A stretch of DNA of 51,121 nucleotides, taken from positions 1 through 51,121 of the forward strand of contig DAHWFY010000003.1 in assembly GCA_027336365.1 (NCBI GenBank), given 5' to 3'. Numbering within the stretch: position 1 is the stretch's first letter; the number at the start of each line of letters is the position of its first letter. Both the position numbers and the translations under genes were made by a program. Shown one piece after another: positions 1 to 10,200 of this stretch. The notes below the pieces were generated by a model, which ran no database searches, was not told where the DNA came from, and saw only the letters and a program-made list of their open reading frames with translations. This DNA is from Bacillota bacterium. Lineage in GTDB: Bacteria > Bacillota > Bacilli > Alicyclobacillales > Alicyclobacillaceae.

Positions 1-545
1 ATTCTTTTCGGCAAGCTGTGGGCCGTGAAAACCACTGTGACCTGTTGGAAATTAGGGAATTCTGCGAGCGTCTGCTGAATACGTCGCTCCATAGTGTCCA
101 AGAACTCCTGTTGCATATGCCAATTATCCACATGCAACCATTCACATCCCTTTACAGTCTCGGCTGTGCGCTGATAATCCCCCACACTCATCGTGGAATA
201 ATGGGGTGCGAGGACCAAGGTTACGGCGCGTCGGATTCCTTCCTGCACCATGACAGCAGCGCTGTCGGTGATGAACGGAATGGTGTGTTTCATGCCTAAA
301 TATACCCGGTATGTGTGAGAATGCAACGCATCCAAGGCCTTCTGCAACCCATCGGACTGAGCCTGTGTAATCCTGTTGAGGGGTGAGACTCCGCCGATTG
401 CCTGGTAACGGTGCACCAGTTGTTGTAACAAGTGGGGGTCAGGTGGACGACCATGGCGAATGTGCGTATAGAATGTGCTCACCTCGTTGAGGTTACGGGG
501 TGTTCCATAGGCCATCAACAAAACCCCGGTCAAACTTGACGTCAC
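1..545 (-). CDS. hemH: Ferrochelatase / coproporphyrin ferrochelatase HemH, N-terminal part (continues beyond window)
   Basis: Manual translation of the minus strand from GTG at 545 gives MTSSLTGVLLMAYGTPRNLNEVSTFYTHIRHGRPPDP...VFTAHSLPKR; overlaps hemE stop (ATGTGA). Not in the ORF track. Confidence 0.9.
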   Translation of the reverse strand, partial: MTSSLTGVLLMAYGTPRNLNEVSTFYTHIRHGRPPDPHLLQQLVHRYQAIGGVSPLNRITQAQSDGLQKALDALHSHTYRVYLGMKHTIPFITDSAAVMVQEGIRRAVTLVLAPHYSTMSVGDYQRTAETVKGCEWLHVDNWHMQQEFLDTMERRIQQTLAEFPNFQQVTVVFTAHSLPKR

Positions 546-1633
546 ATGGAATTTCCCCTTTCCGCAAGGCACTGGTGGCTGTACTCATGAACGTGATCAG
601 TCAGACGACGCAGGGTTTCAACACTGACGGGAGGGTGGTGGTGGACAACCCCATGACCCAGGTTAAAGATGAATCCCGGCTGTTGAACACCGTGCGCTAC
701 AATGTTTTCCGCCCGGCTAGCCATAACTGACCAAGGGGCTAACAGCATGGCCGGATCCAGGTTTCCTTGTATGGCGTGATTCGGTCCGATACGGCGACGT
801 GCCTCTGGGAGAGGTGTGCGCCAATCGATACCAATGACGGTTGCGCCGGTTTCGGCAAATGCAGGGAGAAGGTCTCCCGTATTAACACCGAAGTAAATGA
901 TGGGTACGCCCGTGTCGTGCAATTCGTGGAACATTTGTTGCATGCTGGGCAGAACGTAGTTTCGAAAGTCTTCTGGGGACAAGCTCCCCACCCAACTGTC
1001 GAATATCTGTACTGCTGCTGCACCAGCTTGAATCTGTGCTCGTAAGTAGTGGCCTATGGTGGTTCCCAATTTATTCATCAGGGTTTCCCACAAATCGGGC
1101 CGATTCCACATCATTTGCTTGGTGTGCAGGTAATTTCGGGAGGCCTGCCCCTCTATGAGGTAACTGGCTAAGGTATATGGGCCGCCAGCGAAGCCAATCA
1201 GCGGAACTGTTAGAGAGCGTTTCAGTTCCCGTACACTGTCTAGAACGTAGGGAAGACTATCCTCGGGATCGAAACCGTGCAAAGCCTGCACAGCTAGATC
1301 GGAGCGCAAGGGATGAGCAATCAATGGTCCTACGTTTTCCTGTATGTCAAATTCAACTCCCATTGCGCCCAGAGGGACCATGATGTCGGAAAAGAGAATG
1401 GCCGCATCCACATCCAGTTGCATCACCGGCAATTGGCTGACTTGCACACACAATTCAGGCGTGCGGCAGATATCCAAGAGAGAGTATTGCTCCCGGATTT
1501 TCCGGTATTCCGGCTGATATCGACCAGCTTGGCGCATGTACCACACGGGTGCCGCGTCGACGGGTTCACGTCGACAGGCCGCCAAGAAGCGTGAGTACTG
1601 GCCTGCAAAGGAGAAACTCAAATTTGTCATCAA
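542..1633 (-). CDS. hemE: Uroporphyrinogen decarboxylase
   Basis: PVWYMRQAGRYQPEYR signature; full-length 363 aa. Confidence 0.97.
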   Translation of the reverse strand: MMTNLSFSFAGQYSRFLAACRREPVDAAPVWYMRQAGRYQPEYRKIREQYSLLDICRTPELCVQVSQLPVMQLDVDAAILFSDIMVPLGAMGVEFDIQENVGPLIAHPLRSDLAVQALHGFDPEDSLPYVLDSVRELKRSLTVPLIGFAGGPYTLASYLIEGQASRNYLHTKQMMWNRPDLWETLMNKLGTTIGHYLRAQIQAGAAAVQIFDSWVGSLSPEDFRNYVLPSMQQMFHELHDTGVPIIYFGVNTGDLLPAFAETGATVIGIDWRTPLPEARRRIGPNHAIQGNLDPAMLLAPWSVMASRAENIVAHGVQQPGFIFNLGHGVVHHHPPVSVETLRRLTDHVHEYSHQCLAERGNSM

Positions 1634-1834
1634 TAAACTCCTTTATACGGCAATTTGTCTCCTCACGAACATTGCAGCAACTGGTGTTGGCCCTTAGGCC
1701 ATGGGGCCGACTTCCCCCTGATTGACTGTTCTTCGATAGGATGTCCTCTTCAAGTTATACCTGCCCACTGAGCAGGTTGCAACTCATCACTTTGTTGGAG
1801 GATTAAAGAGGCGGGAAAATTTCATGACGCAAAA

Positions 1835-1864
1835 TTGTCACAGATGAGTTTGGGACGTTATAAT
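1835..1864 (+). promoter_or_regulatory. Sigma-A-like promoter for the bacilliredoxin gene
   Basis: TTGTCA (1835-1840), 18-nt spacer, TATAAT (1859-1864). Confidence 0.6.
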
Positions 1865-1926
1865 AACATCAGTGATTCAATAGTCAATGCATTATGGTTT
1901 TTATTGGCGGATGGGAGGAAAAAATT

Positions 1927-2358
1927 ATGAGTCTAGAATTAGACTTTTACCAAATGATGGTTCAACCTATGCGGGACGAATTGACGCAGATTGGGTTTCG
2001 TGAACTTCGCAGTTCTGAGTCTGTGGACGAGGCTCTACAGGAGAAAAATGGCACTGCCCTTGTGGTGGTGAACTCCGTTTGCGGTTGTGCTGGAGGTATC
2101 GCTCGACCTGCGGTGGCCATGGCTCTGCAGCATCTATACAAACCCCAGCGTTTGCTCACCGTTTTCGCAGGGCAAGATAAAGAGGCAACTGCCCGAGCTA
2201 GAGAGTATTTTGTTGCCATGCCTCCCTCGTCTCCATCTATATTTCTTTTTAAAGATGGGTTACTGGTGGACCAATTGCACCGAAGTGACATTGAGGGTGC
2301 CGATGTGGAAGACGTCGCCACCAGGCTGAGGTCCATGTTTGATAAGTACTGCGCTTAA
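1927..2358 (+). CDS. Bacilliredoxin BrxA/BrxB family (YphP/YqiW)
   Basis: MSLELDFYQMMVQPMRDELTQIGF...VVVNSVCGCAGGIARP with CGC motif; ATG at 1927 preceded by GGGAGG. Confidence 0.9.
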   Translation: MSLELDFYQMMVQPMRDELTQIGFRELRSSESVDEALQEKNGTALVVVNSVCGCAGGIARPAVAMALQHLYKPQRLLTVFAGQDKEATARAREYFVAMPPSSPSIFLFKDGLLVDQLHRSDIEGADVEDVATRLRSMFDKYCA

Positions 2359-2422
2359 TAGGGGTTGTCCGGAAAGGAGCCAGAATTCTTCAGCACATTC
2401 CTTCGTTGTCGCCCAAAATGCC

Positions 2423-2464
2423 CCTTCATGGAATGTGAATTCATGCGGCTGTATTTACTGTTTA
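2423..2464 (+). repeat. Family A repeat, internally deleted copy lacking the GCCGCT hairpin
   Basis: CCTTCATGGAATGTGAATTCATGCGGCTGTATTTACTGTTTAG aligns to both flanks of the copy at 17215 with the hairpin segment missing. Confidence 0.5.
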
Positions 2465-2483
2465 GCTTCGAGACATGTGTGAG

Positions 2484-2515
2484 CACCGGAATCCTTGGTT
2501 CCGGTGTTTATTTTT
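2484..2515 (+). terminator. Rho-independent terminator
   Basis: CACCGGAA-tccttgg-TTCCGGTG followed by TTTATTTTT. Confidence 0.75.
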
Positions 2516-2590
2516 GCAAATCACGGTGAAGACGTTCGAAGTTGAGCAGTATGTTAAAATGATGAAGGGAAACAGCGGGGAGGGCCAGAG

Positions 2591-3262
2591 ATGCCGAAAA
2601 CCCACGGATTGGAACAATACTTGCAGGCAATTTACGTTTTAGGTGGGGAAGGGGAGTTGGTACTACCCTCCGTTTTAGCTGATTACTTGGATGTTGCCCG
2701 TCCAACGGTGACTCAAACTGTCGCACGATTGACCCATGCGGGTTTGGTATCCACCGCTGAAGGCAAGGGGCTCATCCTCACAGAACTGGGAATGCGCAGG
2801 GCTGAGATTCTTGTCCGTCGCCATCGACTGGTGGAGCGTTGGCTCACGGACGACTTGGGGCTAGACTGGGCATCGGCTCACTTAGAAGCGGGCCGTTTGG
2901 AACATGCCATCTCTCCCTTGGTAGAACAGCGTTTAGTGGAGCACTTGGGCTATCCCACCACCTGTCCTCATGGTAATGTAATCCCCGGTTCGGGGGCGGA
3001 TCAACAGGTTGGATTGCACTTGTCTTCAATTGTTCCACCTGCCCGCGTGCAAGTCATGAGAATCGCCGAAACTGCAGAAGAGGATCTGGACTTGTTACGG
3101 TTTTTACATCAAACCGGTTTTGTTCCCGGGGCTGTTCTGACCTTGCTGGACAAAAGCAGTCCTTACGAGGCGGGAATATCCGTCCAGGTGAATGACCATG
3201 TGTATGCCTTGGATGAGCACGTGGCGCAAAGGGTTATGGTATTGCTGATGTCTTCGGACTGA
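2591..3262 (+). CDS. DtxR/MntR-family metal-dependent regulator with C-terminal FeoA/SH3-like domain
   Basis: N-terminal HGLEQYLQAIYVLGGEGELVLPSVLADYLDVARPTVTQTVARLTHAGLV; C-terminal FVPGAVLTLLDKSSPYEAGISVQVNDHVYALDEHVAQRVMV. Confidence 0.85.
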   Translation: MPKTHGLEQYLQAIYVLGGEGELVLPSVLADYLDVARPTVTQTVARLTHAGLVSTAEGKGLILTELGMRRAEILVRRHRLVERWLTDDLGLDWASAHLEAGRLEHAISPLVEQRLVEHLGYPTTCPHGNVIPGSGADQQVGLHLSSIVPPARVQVMRIAETAEEDLDLLRFLHQTGFVPGAVLTLLDKSSPYEAGISVQVNDHVYALDEHVAQRVMVLLMSSD

Positions 3263-3380
3263 GCAGAGCCTTGTCAGAAATCGGGCGGCCGGTCTGCCTC
3301 TAATTCCTGCCTGTCTAAACACATAAATGAAGTCCACTCCGGTCACGTTAAAGTTTGTGACGTGAAGGAGTGTTGGTACA

Positions 3381-4274
3381 GTGAACAAATGGAAACCAAT
3401 CGGCAGAACGATGTGCGCTGTTTGTTGCGGTGTGTTGGCGACATTCGCGCCGATGGCAGGAAATTCACTGGGACTTGGTAATTCAGCGCAATCGAGTTGG
3501 CAAATGATTGCCTGGGCGAGGGAGAACCGAGTGGTCGTGAACGCCAAGGCCGCCATTGTCATGGATGGCCACAGCAAGCAAGTGATCTACGGAAAAAATG
3601 TGGACCTGGCGCTGTATCCTGCGAGTACCACCAAGTTGATGACAGCCATCCTTCTGGTGACTCATTTGGACCCGAATCACCCGGTATATATTAGTCAAGC
3701 GGCCACTCGTCAAGCACGGGTACGCCTTGGACTGCCTGCAGGGACGGAAATCACAGCGGAAGACGCCCTCCATGCGGTGTTGATGAAAAGCGCCAATGAC
3801 GTGGCTTATGCGGTAGCGGAAACGGTGGGCGGGTCTCAAGCAGGATTCGCCCGCATGATGAATTTAAAAGCTAGGCTTCTCGGCTGTACGCACACGCGCT
3901 TCGTGACCCCCAATGGGTTGCATGACGATGACCATCAGACCACGGCACGGGATATCGCGCTCATTCTGAATGAGGCCATTCGTTATCCCCGCATTGTGGC
4001 AGCTATGGGAACACAACAGTACACCATTGCAGGCCGAACGATTCGCAACGGAAATCGCATGATGTACATGCGTCAGACTGGGTTTGGCACCGTGATTGGC
4101 GGTAAGACCGGTTACACGTCAAAGGCCATGTACTGCCTTGCGTTGGCCGTAAAACAGAATACCAATGTGCGCATCTCCGTTGTTTTAGGGGCCCCCAGAC
4201 GCAGCGCCATGTATCGAGAAACCTCCCGTTTGTTGGCCTATGCGCAAAGAGGTGCTCAAATTCAATTACGTTAA
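3381..4274 (+). CDS. D-alanyl-D-alanine carboxypeptidase (DacF/DacA-like, peptidase S11)
   Basis: PASTTKLMTAILL (SxxK), SANDVAYAVAE, KTGYTSKA motifs; signal peptide-like N-terminus. Confidence 0.9.
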   Translation: MNKWKPIGRTMCAVCCGVLATFAPMAGNSLGLGNSAQSSWQMIAWARENRVVVNAKAAIVMDGHSKQVIYGKNVDLALYPASTTKLMTAILLVTHLDPNHPVYISQAATRQARVRLGLPAGTEITAEDALHAVLMKSANDVAYAVAETVGGSQAGFARMMNLKARLLGCTHTRFVTPNGLHDDDHQTTARDIALILNEAIRYPRIVAAMGTQQYTIAGRTIRNGNRMMYMRQTGFGTVIGGKTGYTSKAMYCLALAVKQNTNVRISVVLGAPRRSAMYRETSRLLAYAQRGAQIQLR

Positions 4275-4405
4275 CTGCACATGGTTTCTAATGTGAGTAG
4301 CAGGTTCAACAGCTCATCCCTACATGGGGACGAACCAACTGGGCATAGGGTAGCGTAGGCCCACCGGAGGTTAGAACGTAAGGCATGGGCCTTGGAGGGG
4401 TCCTG

Positions 4406-4645
4406 ATGTCGGAGAAGTCTGTCACAGTGGCTTACGTGTTGTGGTTTTTCTTTGGGTACGTTGGGGTTCATCGAATGTATTGCGGGCATATGGCCACAGG
4501 ACTGACAATGCTTGGCGGCGCATTGCTGGGGGGGCTTGACTTTTCACTGTGGGTGGGTCATCTCTCAGTACTGCTTGTGGGTATTTGGTGGTTGCTGGAC
4601 CTGTTTCTCACTGCAGGGATGGTGGAACCGGAAACTGACTTGTAA
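4406..4645 (+). CDS. TM2-domain small membrane protein
   Basis: YVLWFFFGYVGVHRMYCGHMATGLTML...GIWWLLDLFL. Confidence 0.8.
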   Translation: MSEKSVTVAYVLWFFFGYVGVHRMYCGHMATGLTMLGGALLGGLDFSLWVGHLSVLLVGIWWLLDLFLTAGMVEPETDL

Positions 4646-4653
4646 ACTCTATC

Positions 4654-4707
4654 AGTGCGTGTCTGGAAAGGGGTGCTGCCAGCCCGTGTGGGTTTTGGAC
4701 AATCTCC
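4654..4707. repeat. Family B element (degenerate)
   Basis: TGCGTGTCTGGAAAGGGGT...TTTTGGACAATCTCC compared with copies at 31981 and 49229. Confidence 0.5.
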
Positions 4708-4723
4708 AGAAAGGAGAATTTCA

Positions 4724-5707
4724 GTGATTAAAATCGGCAGTGTGATGCTGGAGCATCCCCTCATTTTGGCACCTATGGCCGGAGTTAGCAATCCCCCCTA
4801 CCGGAGAATTGCCCGAAGCCTGGGGGCAGCCATGGTGTGTGCGGAAATGATCAGTGATAAGGGGCTTGTCTACGGCAACAACAGGAGTCGCGAGATGTTA
4901 ACCGTGCTACCGGATGAACATCCGGTGAGTTTACAATTGGTAGGTCACGATCCCGAATCTATGGCTAACGCGGCGGAAATAGTGGCGCAAACCGAAGCAG
5001 ATGTGATTGACATCAACATGGGATGCCCCGTGCCGAAGATATATAAAAACGGTTCCGGAGGTAGTTTGGCTACCGACATTCGGCAGGCAGCGGCGGTGGT
5101 GGCCGCCGTTGTGCGGCATGTGAACAAACCGGTCATGGTGAAGTTTCGTATGGGTTGGGATGACCAACATGTCAATGCGGTGGAATTAGCTAAGGCTCTG
5201 GAACAGGTAGGGGCGCAAGCGGTGACCGTGCATGGCAGGACAGTGAAGCAATTGTACTCTGGGCGCGCAGATTGGGAAATTATTCGTCGAGTGAAACAAG
5301 CGGTGTCCATTCCCGTCATTGGCAACGGAGATGTGCGGACAGGTGCAGACGCCGTGCGTATGTTGCAGGAGACGGGGTGTGATGGAATGATGATTGGTCG
5401 AGGAGCTTTAGGGAATCCATGGATATTTCAAGAAATACGCTACTATCTAGAACAGGGTGAAGAATTACAGCCTCCGCACGCATCGGAAAGAATTTCTATG
5501 GCACTGGCTCATTTGTCAGCTCTTATAGAGCAAAAAGGCGAATGGACGGGCGTGCGTGAAATGCGCAAGCATGTGGGTTGGTACACCAAGGGGCTGCCCG
5601 GATCGACAACCATTCGGGAAGAAGTGAACCAAGCGGAGACTGCAGCCGAGATGGCAGAGCATCTACACAAATTTTTGGAAAAATTGACCGGACAGGCTGT
5701 GGGGTGA
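4724..5707 (+). CDS. dusB: tRNA-dihydrouridine synthase
   Basis: LAPMAGVSNPPYRRIARSLGAAMVCAEMIS, DINMGCPVPKI, GRTVKQLYSGRADW, GNGDV; GTG at 4724 after AAAGGAG. Confidence 0.93.
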   Translation: MIKIGSVMLEHPLILAPMAGVSNPPYRRIARSLGAAMVCAEMISDKGLVYGNNRSREMLTVLPDEHPVSLQLVGHDPESMANAAEIVAQTEADVIDINMGCPVPKIYKNGSGGSLATDIRQAAAVVAAVVRHVNKPVMVKFRMGWDDQHVNAVELAKALEQVGAQAVTVHGRTVKQLYSGRADWEIIRRVKQAVSIPVIGNGDVRTGADAVRMLQETGCDGMMIGRGALGNPWIFQEIRYYLEQGEELQPPHASERISMALAHLSALIEQKGEWTGVREMRKHVGWYTKGLPGSTTIREEVNQAETAAEMAEHLHKFLEKLTGQAVG

Positions 5708-5743
5708 TTTCCGTGCCTGCCCGATTTGTCTCATTGTGCAATT

Positions 5744-6973
5744 TTACTGGATGACTTGCCTTTTCGTTTCTTGTCCTGCGCCCCACACAATCAGGAACCC
5801 CACCACCATGACAATGAAAAACAGCACAAACACTTGCGTGAAACCCAGGGCATGGGTGAGCATCCAACCAACTACCAGAGGTGCCAAAATAGAACCGGTG
5901 CGCCCAACTCCTGCCGCCCAGCCCATTCCGGATGCGCGGGCCTGGATGGGGAACTGTTCTACCGTAAACACATAAGTTCCGGGCCAAGCAGCCATGATAA
6001 AGTAATTCAAAAGTAGGCCAAAAACAATGAGCCACAAGGTGTTGGGTGCATAGCCGAATCCCAAAGCAGCCAGTGCGGTCAATGCCATGGCAGGTACAAG
6101 CGTGCGCTTGCGGCCCCATTTTTCCACCAGCCAGGCGGCCGTTAGATAGCCTGGAATCTGGGCAAGGTCCATGATAAGCACATATCCCAGACTATTGACC
6201 AACGAGTACCCCCGCATGGCCAACATGGATGGTAGCCACAATGCCATCCCATAAAAGACAAAATTCATGACAAACCACAAAAACCAAGTGACCGCAGAAC
6301 TACGCGCAATACCCTTAGACCAAAGGGTGCGAAATGACTCTCCCATGGTGGCCCGTTGGGGTAGAATAGAAAATTGTGGGGATTCCGGAAGAGTACTTCG
6401 CAATACGAGTACATACAGAGCGGGCAGGGCGCCAATTAGAAAGACTATACGCCACCCTAATGCGGGGATAATTAGGCGAGAAATAAGAGCTGCCGCCAGA
6501 GAACCGAATGCATAAAACATTTCCAGAAGCACGACTCTTCGTCCCCGTACCGCATCGGGAGAAGATTCCAACACATATGTGGTGGCAACTGGAAGTTCTC
6601 CGCCTAATCCAAACCCGACCAAAAAGCGTAATACCAAAAAACTACCCACTCCCCAAGCAAAAGCCGTCAATCCTGTAGCGATGCTGTAAATCAGGAGAGT
6701 CCACATGAATATGTTTTTGCGGCCAAATCTGTCGGCCAATTGGCCTGCCAGAGCGGATCCGACTGCCATTCCAACAAAGCCGAGGCTACCGAGTAATCCA
6801 GAAATTCCTGGTTGCAGATGCCATTGTTTAGCTAAAGCCACTAACACAAAACCCAACAGCCCCACATCCATGGAGTCAAACAAGAGTCCTAACCCAGACA
6901 CAGTGATGAGCCGGCTTGCCGATGGCGGACGAATCCTTACGGAATTTCTTACGAGGCTATCATTGATACTCAT
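5744..6973 (-). CDS. MFS transporter (sugar porter / NiaP-like)
   Basis: LADRFGRKNIFMWTLL, VGFGLGGELPVATTYVLESSPDAVRGRRV; about 12 hydrophobic segments. Confidence 0.85.
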   Translation of the reverse strand: MSINDSLVRNSVRIRPPSASRLITVSGLGLLFDSMDVGLLGFVLVALAKQWHLQPGISGLLGSLGFVGMAVGSALAGQLADRFGRKNIFMWTLLIYSIATGLTAFAWGVGSFLVLRFLVGFGLGGELPVATTYVLESSPDAVRGRRVVLLEMFYAFGSLAAALISRLIIPALGWRIVFLIGALPALYVLVLRSTLPESPQFSILPQRATMGESFRTLWSKGIARSSAVTWFLWFVMNFVFYGMALWLPSMLAMRGYSLVNSLGYVLIMDLAQIPGYLTAAWLVEKWGRKRTLVPAMALTALAALGFGYAPNTLWLIVFGLLLNYFIMAAWPGTYVFTVEQFPIQARASGMGWAAGVGRTGSILAPLVVGWMLTHALGFTQVFVLFFIVMVVGFLIVWGAGQETKRQVIQ

Positions 6974-7089
6974 TGTTGTCACCTCCCTCACCACTCAACT
7001 GCCACATACCGACTTATGCGCTGGTGTGGGCGGGGGTGCCTGTCTGGTTTAGCGAGGCCAAAGAAGAGGGGAGAGGTAAGAAAGGAATA

Positions 7090-7157
7090 GACCTTCATGC
7101 CGCTGTTAGCGGCACCAGCACGAAAGGTAAATCCACGCAATTGTAATGACTAAATAG
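7090..7157 (+). repeat. Family A repeat copy
   Basis: GACCTTCATGCCGCTGTTAGCGGCACCAGCACGAAAGGTAAATCCACGCAATTGTAATGACTAAATAG. Confidence 0.75.
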
Positions 7158-7231
7158 AGTTAGACGGGGGAACGCTTGTTTGGTATGCTGAAGGTAATAC
7201 AACTTCTTTGCTCATGGAAGGAGAGGGTTTA

Positions 7232-10200
7232 TTGGCTCAGGTTACTTTGGTCATGGGGCGTGCAAAATCCGGAAAGTCTACCTGGATTGCCAATGCGGTT
7301 GCAGAAGAGTTACGCCAAGCACCTTTGGGCAAAAAAATCTTTTGGCTGGTTCCAGGCGATGCTTCATATGAAACAGAGCGTCTGCTGCTGAGTCGGGCTG
7401 AGACCTCTTTGCGAGCAGAAGTCCTTACTTTGCGCCGCTTGGCTGCTCGGGCCAATGAGGAGCTACAGGTAATCCCGGGAATTGCCATAAACACAACGGG
7501 GCAGCGACTGTTATTGGGCAGTGTATTTGAACAAAAGGCAAATCAACTCCAGATTCTTCATCGTGCGCGCCCGAGTTTGTCTTTTTTGGATGCAATTTTA
7601 CAAGTTTTTTCAGAAATGTCAGCTTACATGATAGACCCTCAGCAGTTATCTGCTGCTCTCTTTTCAGCAGCAACGGTTGTGGGGGAAATGGGTGTTCCTT
7701 CCGATGTTGTGTCTGGTCACTCTCTGCTGGGAAAGCTGCATGATTTGTCTCTGCTTTATGTGGACTATCAGACAGAGTTGACTCGGCGCAACCTGTATGA
7801 TCCCAATACTCTGACTGGGCGGGTGGCTCCCTTCGTTAAACAATGGTCCGAGTTGCAGGGAGCAATGATTTACCTGGACGGCTTTGCGGACCTGATGCCT
7901 CAAGATTTGTCTTTCATACTTAGCCTTGCGGAGGTTGCCAGTGAAACGGTAGTGGCTGCGTCGGTAGACCCCTTGTGGTTTATGGAGTCTACAGAAGAGG
8001 TTCGCGGCTCCTCCGAAAATACAAAGGGAGATTCGCGTCTGTCCCGTTGGGTGTCCAGTTCGAAAGAAATGGCTGGAGTGTACGCTCCGCAGACTGTAGA
8101 AATGGTTCACCGAATCCAAACGGCATGCCGTAGCATGGGAATTCCCATGCGGGAATTCCCATTCATGAAAGGCGATTTTTCACCCTTTGAACCCCCAATT
8201 GCCTGGGTGGAGGAACGTCTCTTTTCTTCCTCCCGCGGCAGTACGGTCCACTGGCAGCCAGGTCTGACCCTTGTGGGGGCACAAAATCCCCGCATAGAGG
8301 CGGAGGGGGTCGCCAGAGAACTTGCCCGATTAATCCGAGATGAGGGGTGGCACCCTGGAGACCTTGCAGTCCTCATTCCTAGCCTCGGCGAATATGCGGG
8401 GTATCTGCGAGACGCTCTTGATAGCCATGAGGTCCCTGCATTCATTGAAGACTATCCACCTTTAGCCGTACATCCTCTGTCCCGTTTTTTACTCGCTGCT
8501 CTCACTGCCTTGGAGGAGGAAATGTCGGATGAAGCGGCTGGAAGACTGTTGAAGTCGGATTTTTGCGGCTTGGCCCGCGATGAAGCGGATTGGCTTGAAA
8601 CCTATTTGAAACGCTGGGAAGTTTCTGGCATGGAACCATGGAAAACCGAGGAAACATGGCATTTTGCCAGGGATAGCAGTGCTGCCAGGGACGAAACTGT
8701 GGCGGAGATGGAAGATTCCAGAGCAGATGGGCTACGGCGCAGGGTCTTTGCTTTTCTTTTACCCTTATGGGGGGACTTACCTGAGGTGGAGGTCTCCCCT
8801 CGTCAATTTGCGCAAAGCCTGTGGAATTTAATAGAAAAAGTTGGGGCGAGAAAAGTCGTTGCGCAGTGGATTGTGAACGAGGGTTCGGTGGATAGTCCTC
8901 TACAAGCCGGTCTGCACGAACAGGCATGGCAACGGTTAGTTGGGATTCTCAATGATTTGGCAGAGACGGTACCCGATGTTGCTCTGCCCAGATCCGTACT
9001 TGTCGAGGCAGTGCGTAATGACTTGTCGCAACAAACTCTGACGACGGTTCCCGCAGGAATCGACGAGGTTTTGATCACCGAGATGGACCGAACGGGAGCT
9101 CTCCACCGCAATGGAGTTTTTGTCGTCGGTTTGGTGGATGGGGTGTTGCCTCGCCGAATTCGGCCTAAAGGACTGCTAACGGATGAGGAGAGGGAGCAAT
9201 TTGCCCGATTGTTTGGCAGAGATTTAGGGTATGTCAGTGCAGACCTGCAGTGGATGGAACGGTTGCGAGTATATACCTCACTGACGAGAGCCAGTCGACG
9301 GTTGTACCTCACCTATTCATTGGCAGACGCAAACGGCAAAGCCACTCGGCCAGCGGTGCTGATACAGCAGGTGCGCAATCTTTTTGACGTTGCAACGGAG
9401 ACAGACCGTCTGGATGTTTTGTGGACAGGCGATGAAGGACTGCCGGAACCCAGACACTGGACTCCCGGGGCTGCACTTTCGCGTTGGGCCGAGGTTCTGC
9501 GTCGCTTTGCAGAGGGGGAGCAACTCCCAGAGTGGGTTGTGTCGGTATTGGACTGGTTTTTGCAGCACCCAAGTTATCGCCCTCTTTTGCAGAATACCCT
9601 AGCCGGGTTGGCTCATCAAGGGAAAGCCCTGGCCTTACCAAGTGCGGTGGCAACATCCCTGTATGGGACTCCGTTCAAACTGAATGTACATCAACTGGAG
9701 ATGTTTGCTGCCTGTCCATTTCGGCACTTTGTTCAGTTTGGCTTGCGTCTGCGAGAGCAGGCGACTCCAGACGTTGCGGCCAGTGGAAGAGGGACTTTGA
9801 TCCATGATACCCTGCGCAAATTTGTGGGGTTGCAAATGCAAAACCCCATGGGGTGGAAAACTCTCCATGACAAAGAAGCTGTTCAACTCATGTCCAAGGT
9901 TTTTGAAGAGGTCTTAAGGCAACCTCAAGCTTCACCATGGTTGCGATTGTATACCCGGCGGGAAACCATTTTTGCCGCCAAAGAGGTGCTGCAAAGAGCT
10001 GCTGTCGTTCTGGTTCGTCATGCCCGCTATGGGGATTTTATACCGAAAGCGCTAGAATTGTCCTTTGGCATGGATAATCCGGATGGGTTGCCGGGTTGGG
10101 AGATTCACTTGCCCGACGGGACTCAGGTCACGCTACGTGGTCGCATTGATCGAATCGACTGGGTCCGCCAGGAAGGAGAGATTGCCTTTCGTATCTTGGA

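Noticed and set aside
4281-4405. Hairpin AGGCCCA...TGGGCCT upstream of the TM2 gene as a structured RNA
   Set aside because: Only a 7-bp stem with a large loop and no promoter or T-tract; too weak to claim.
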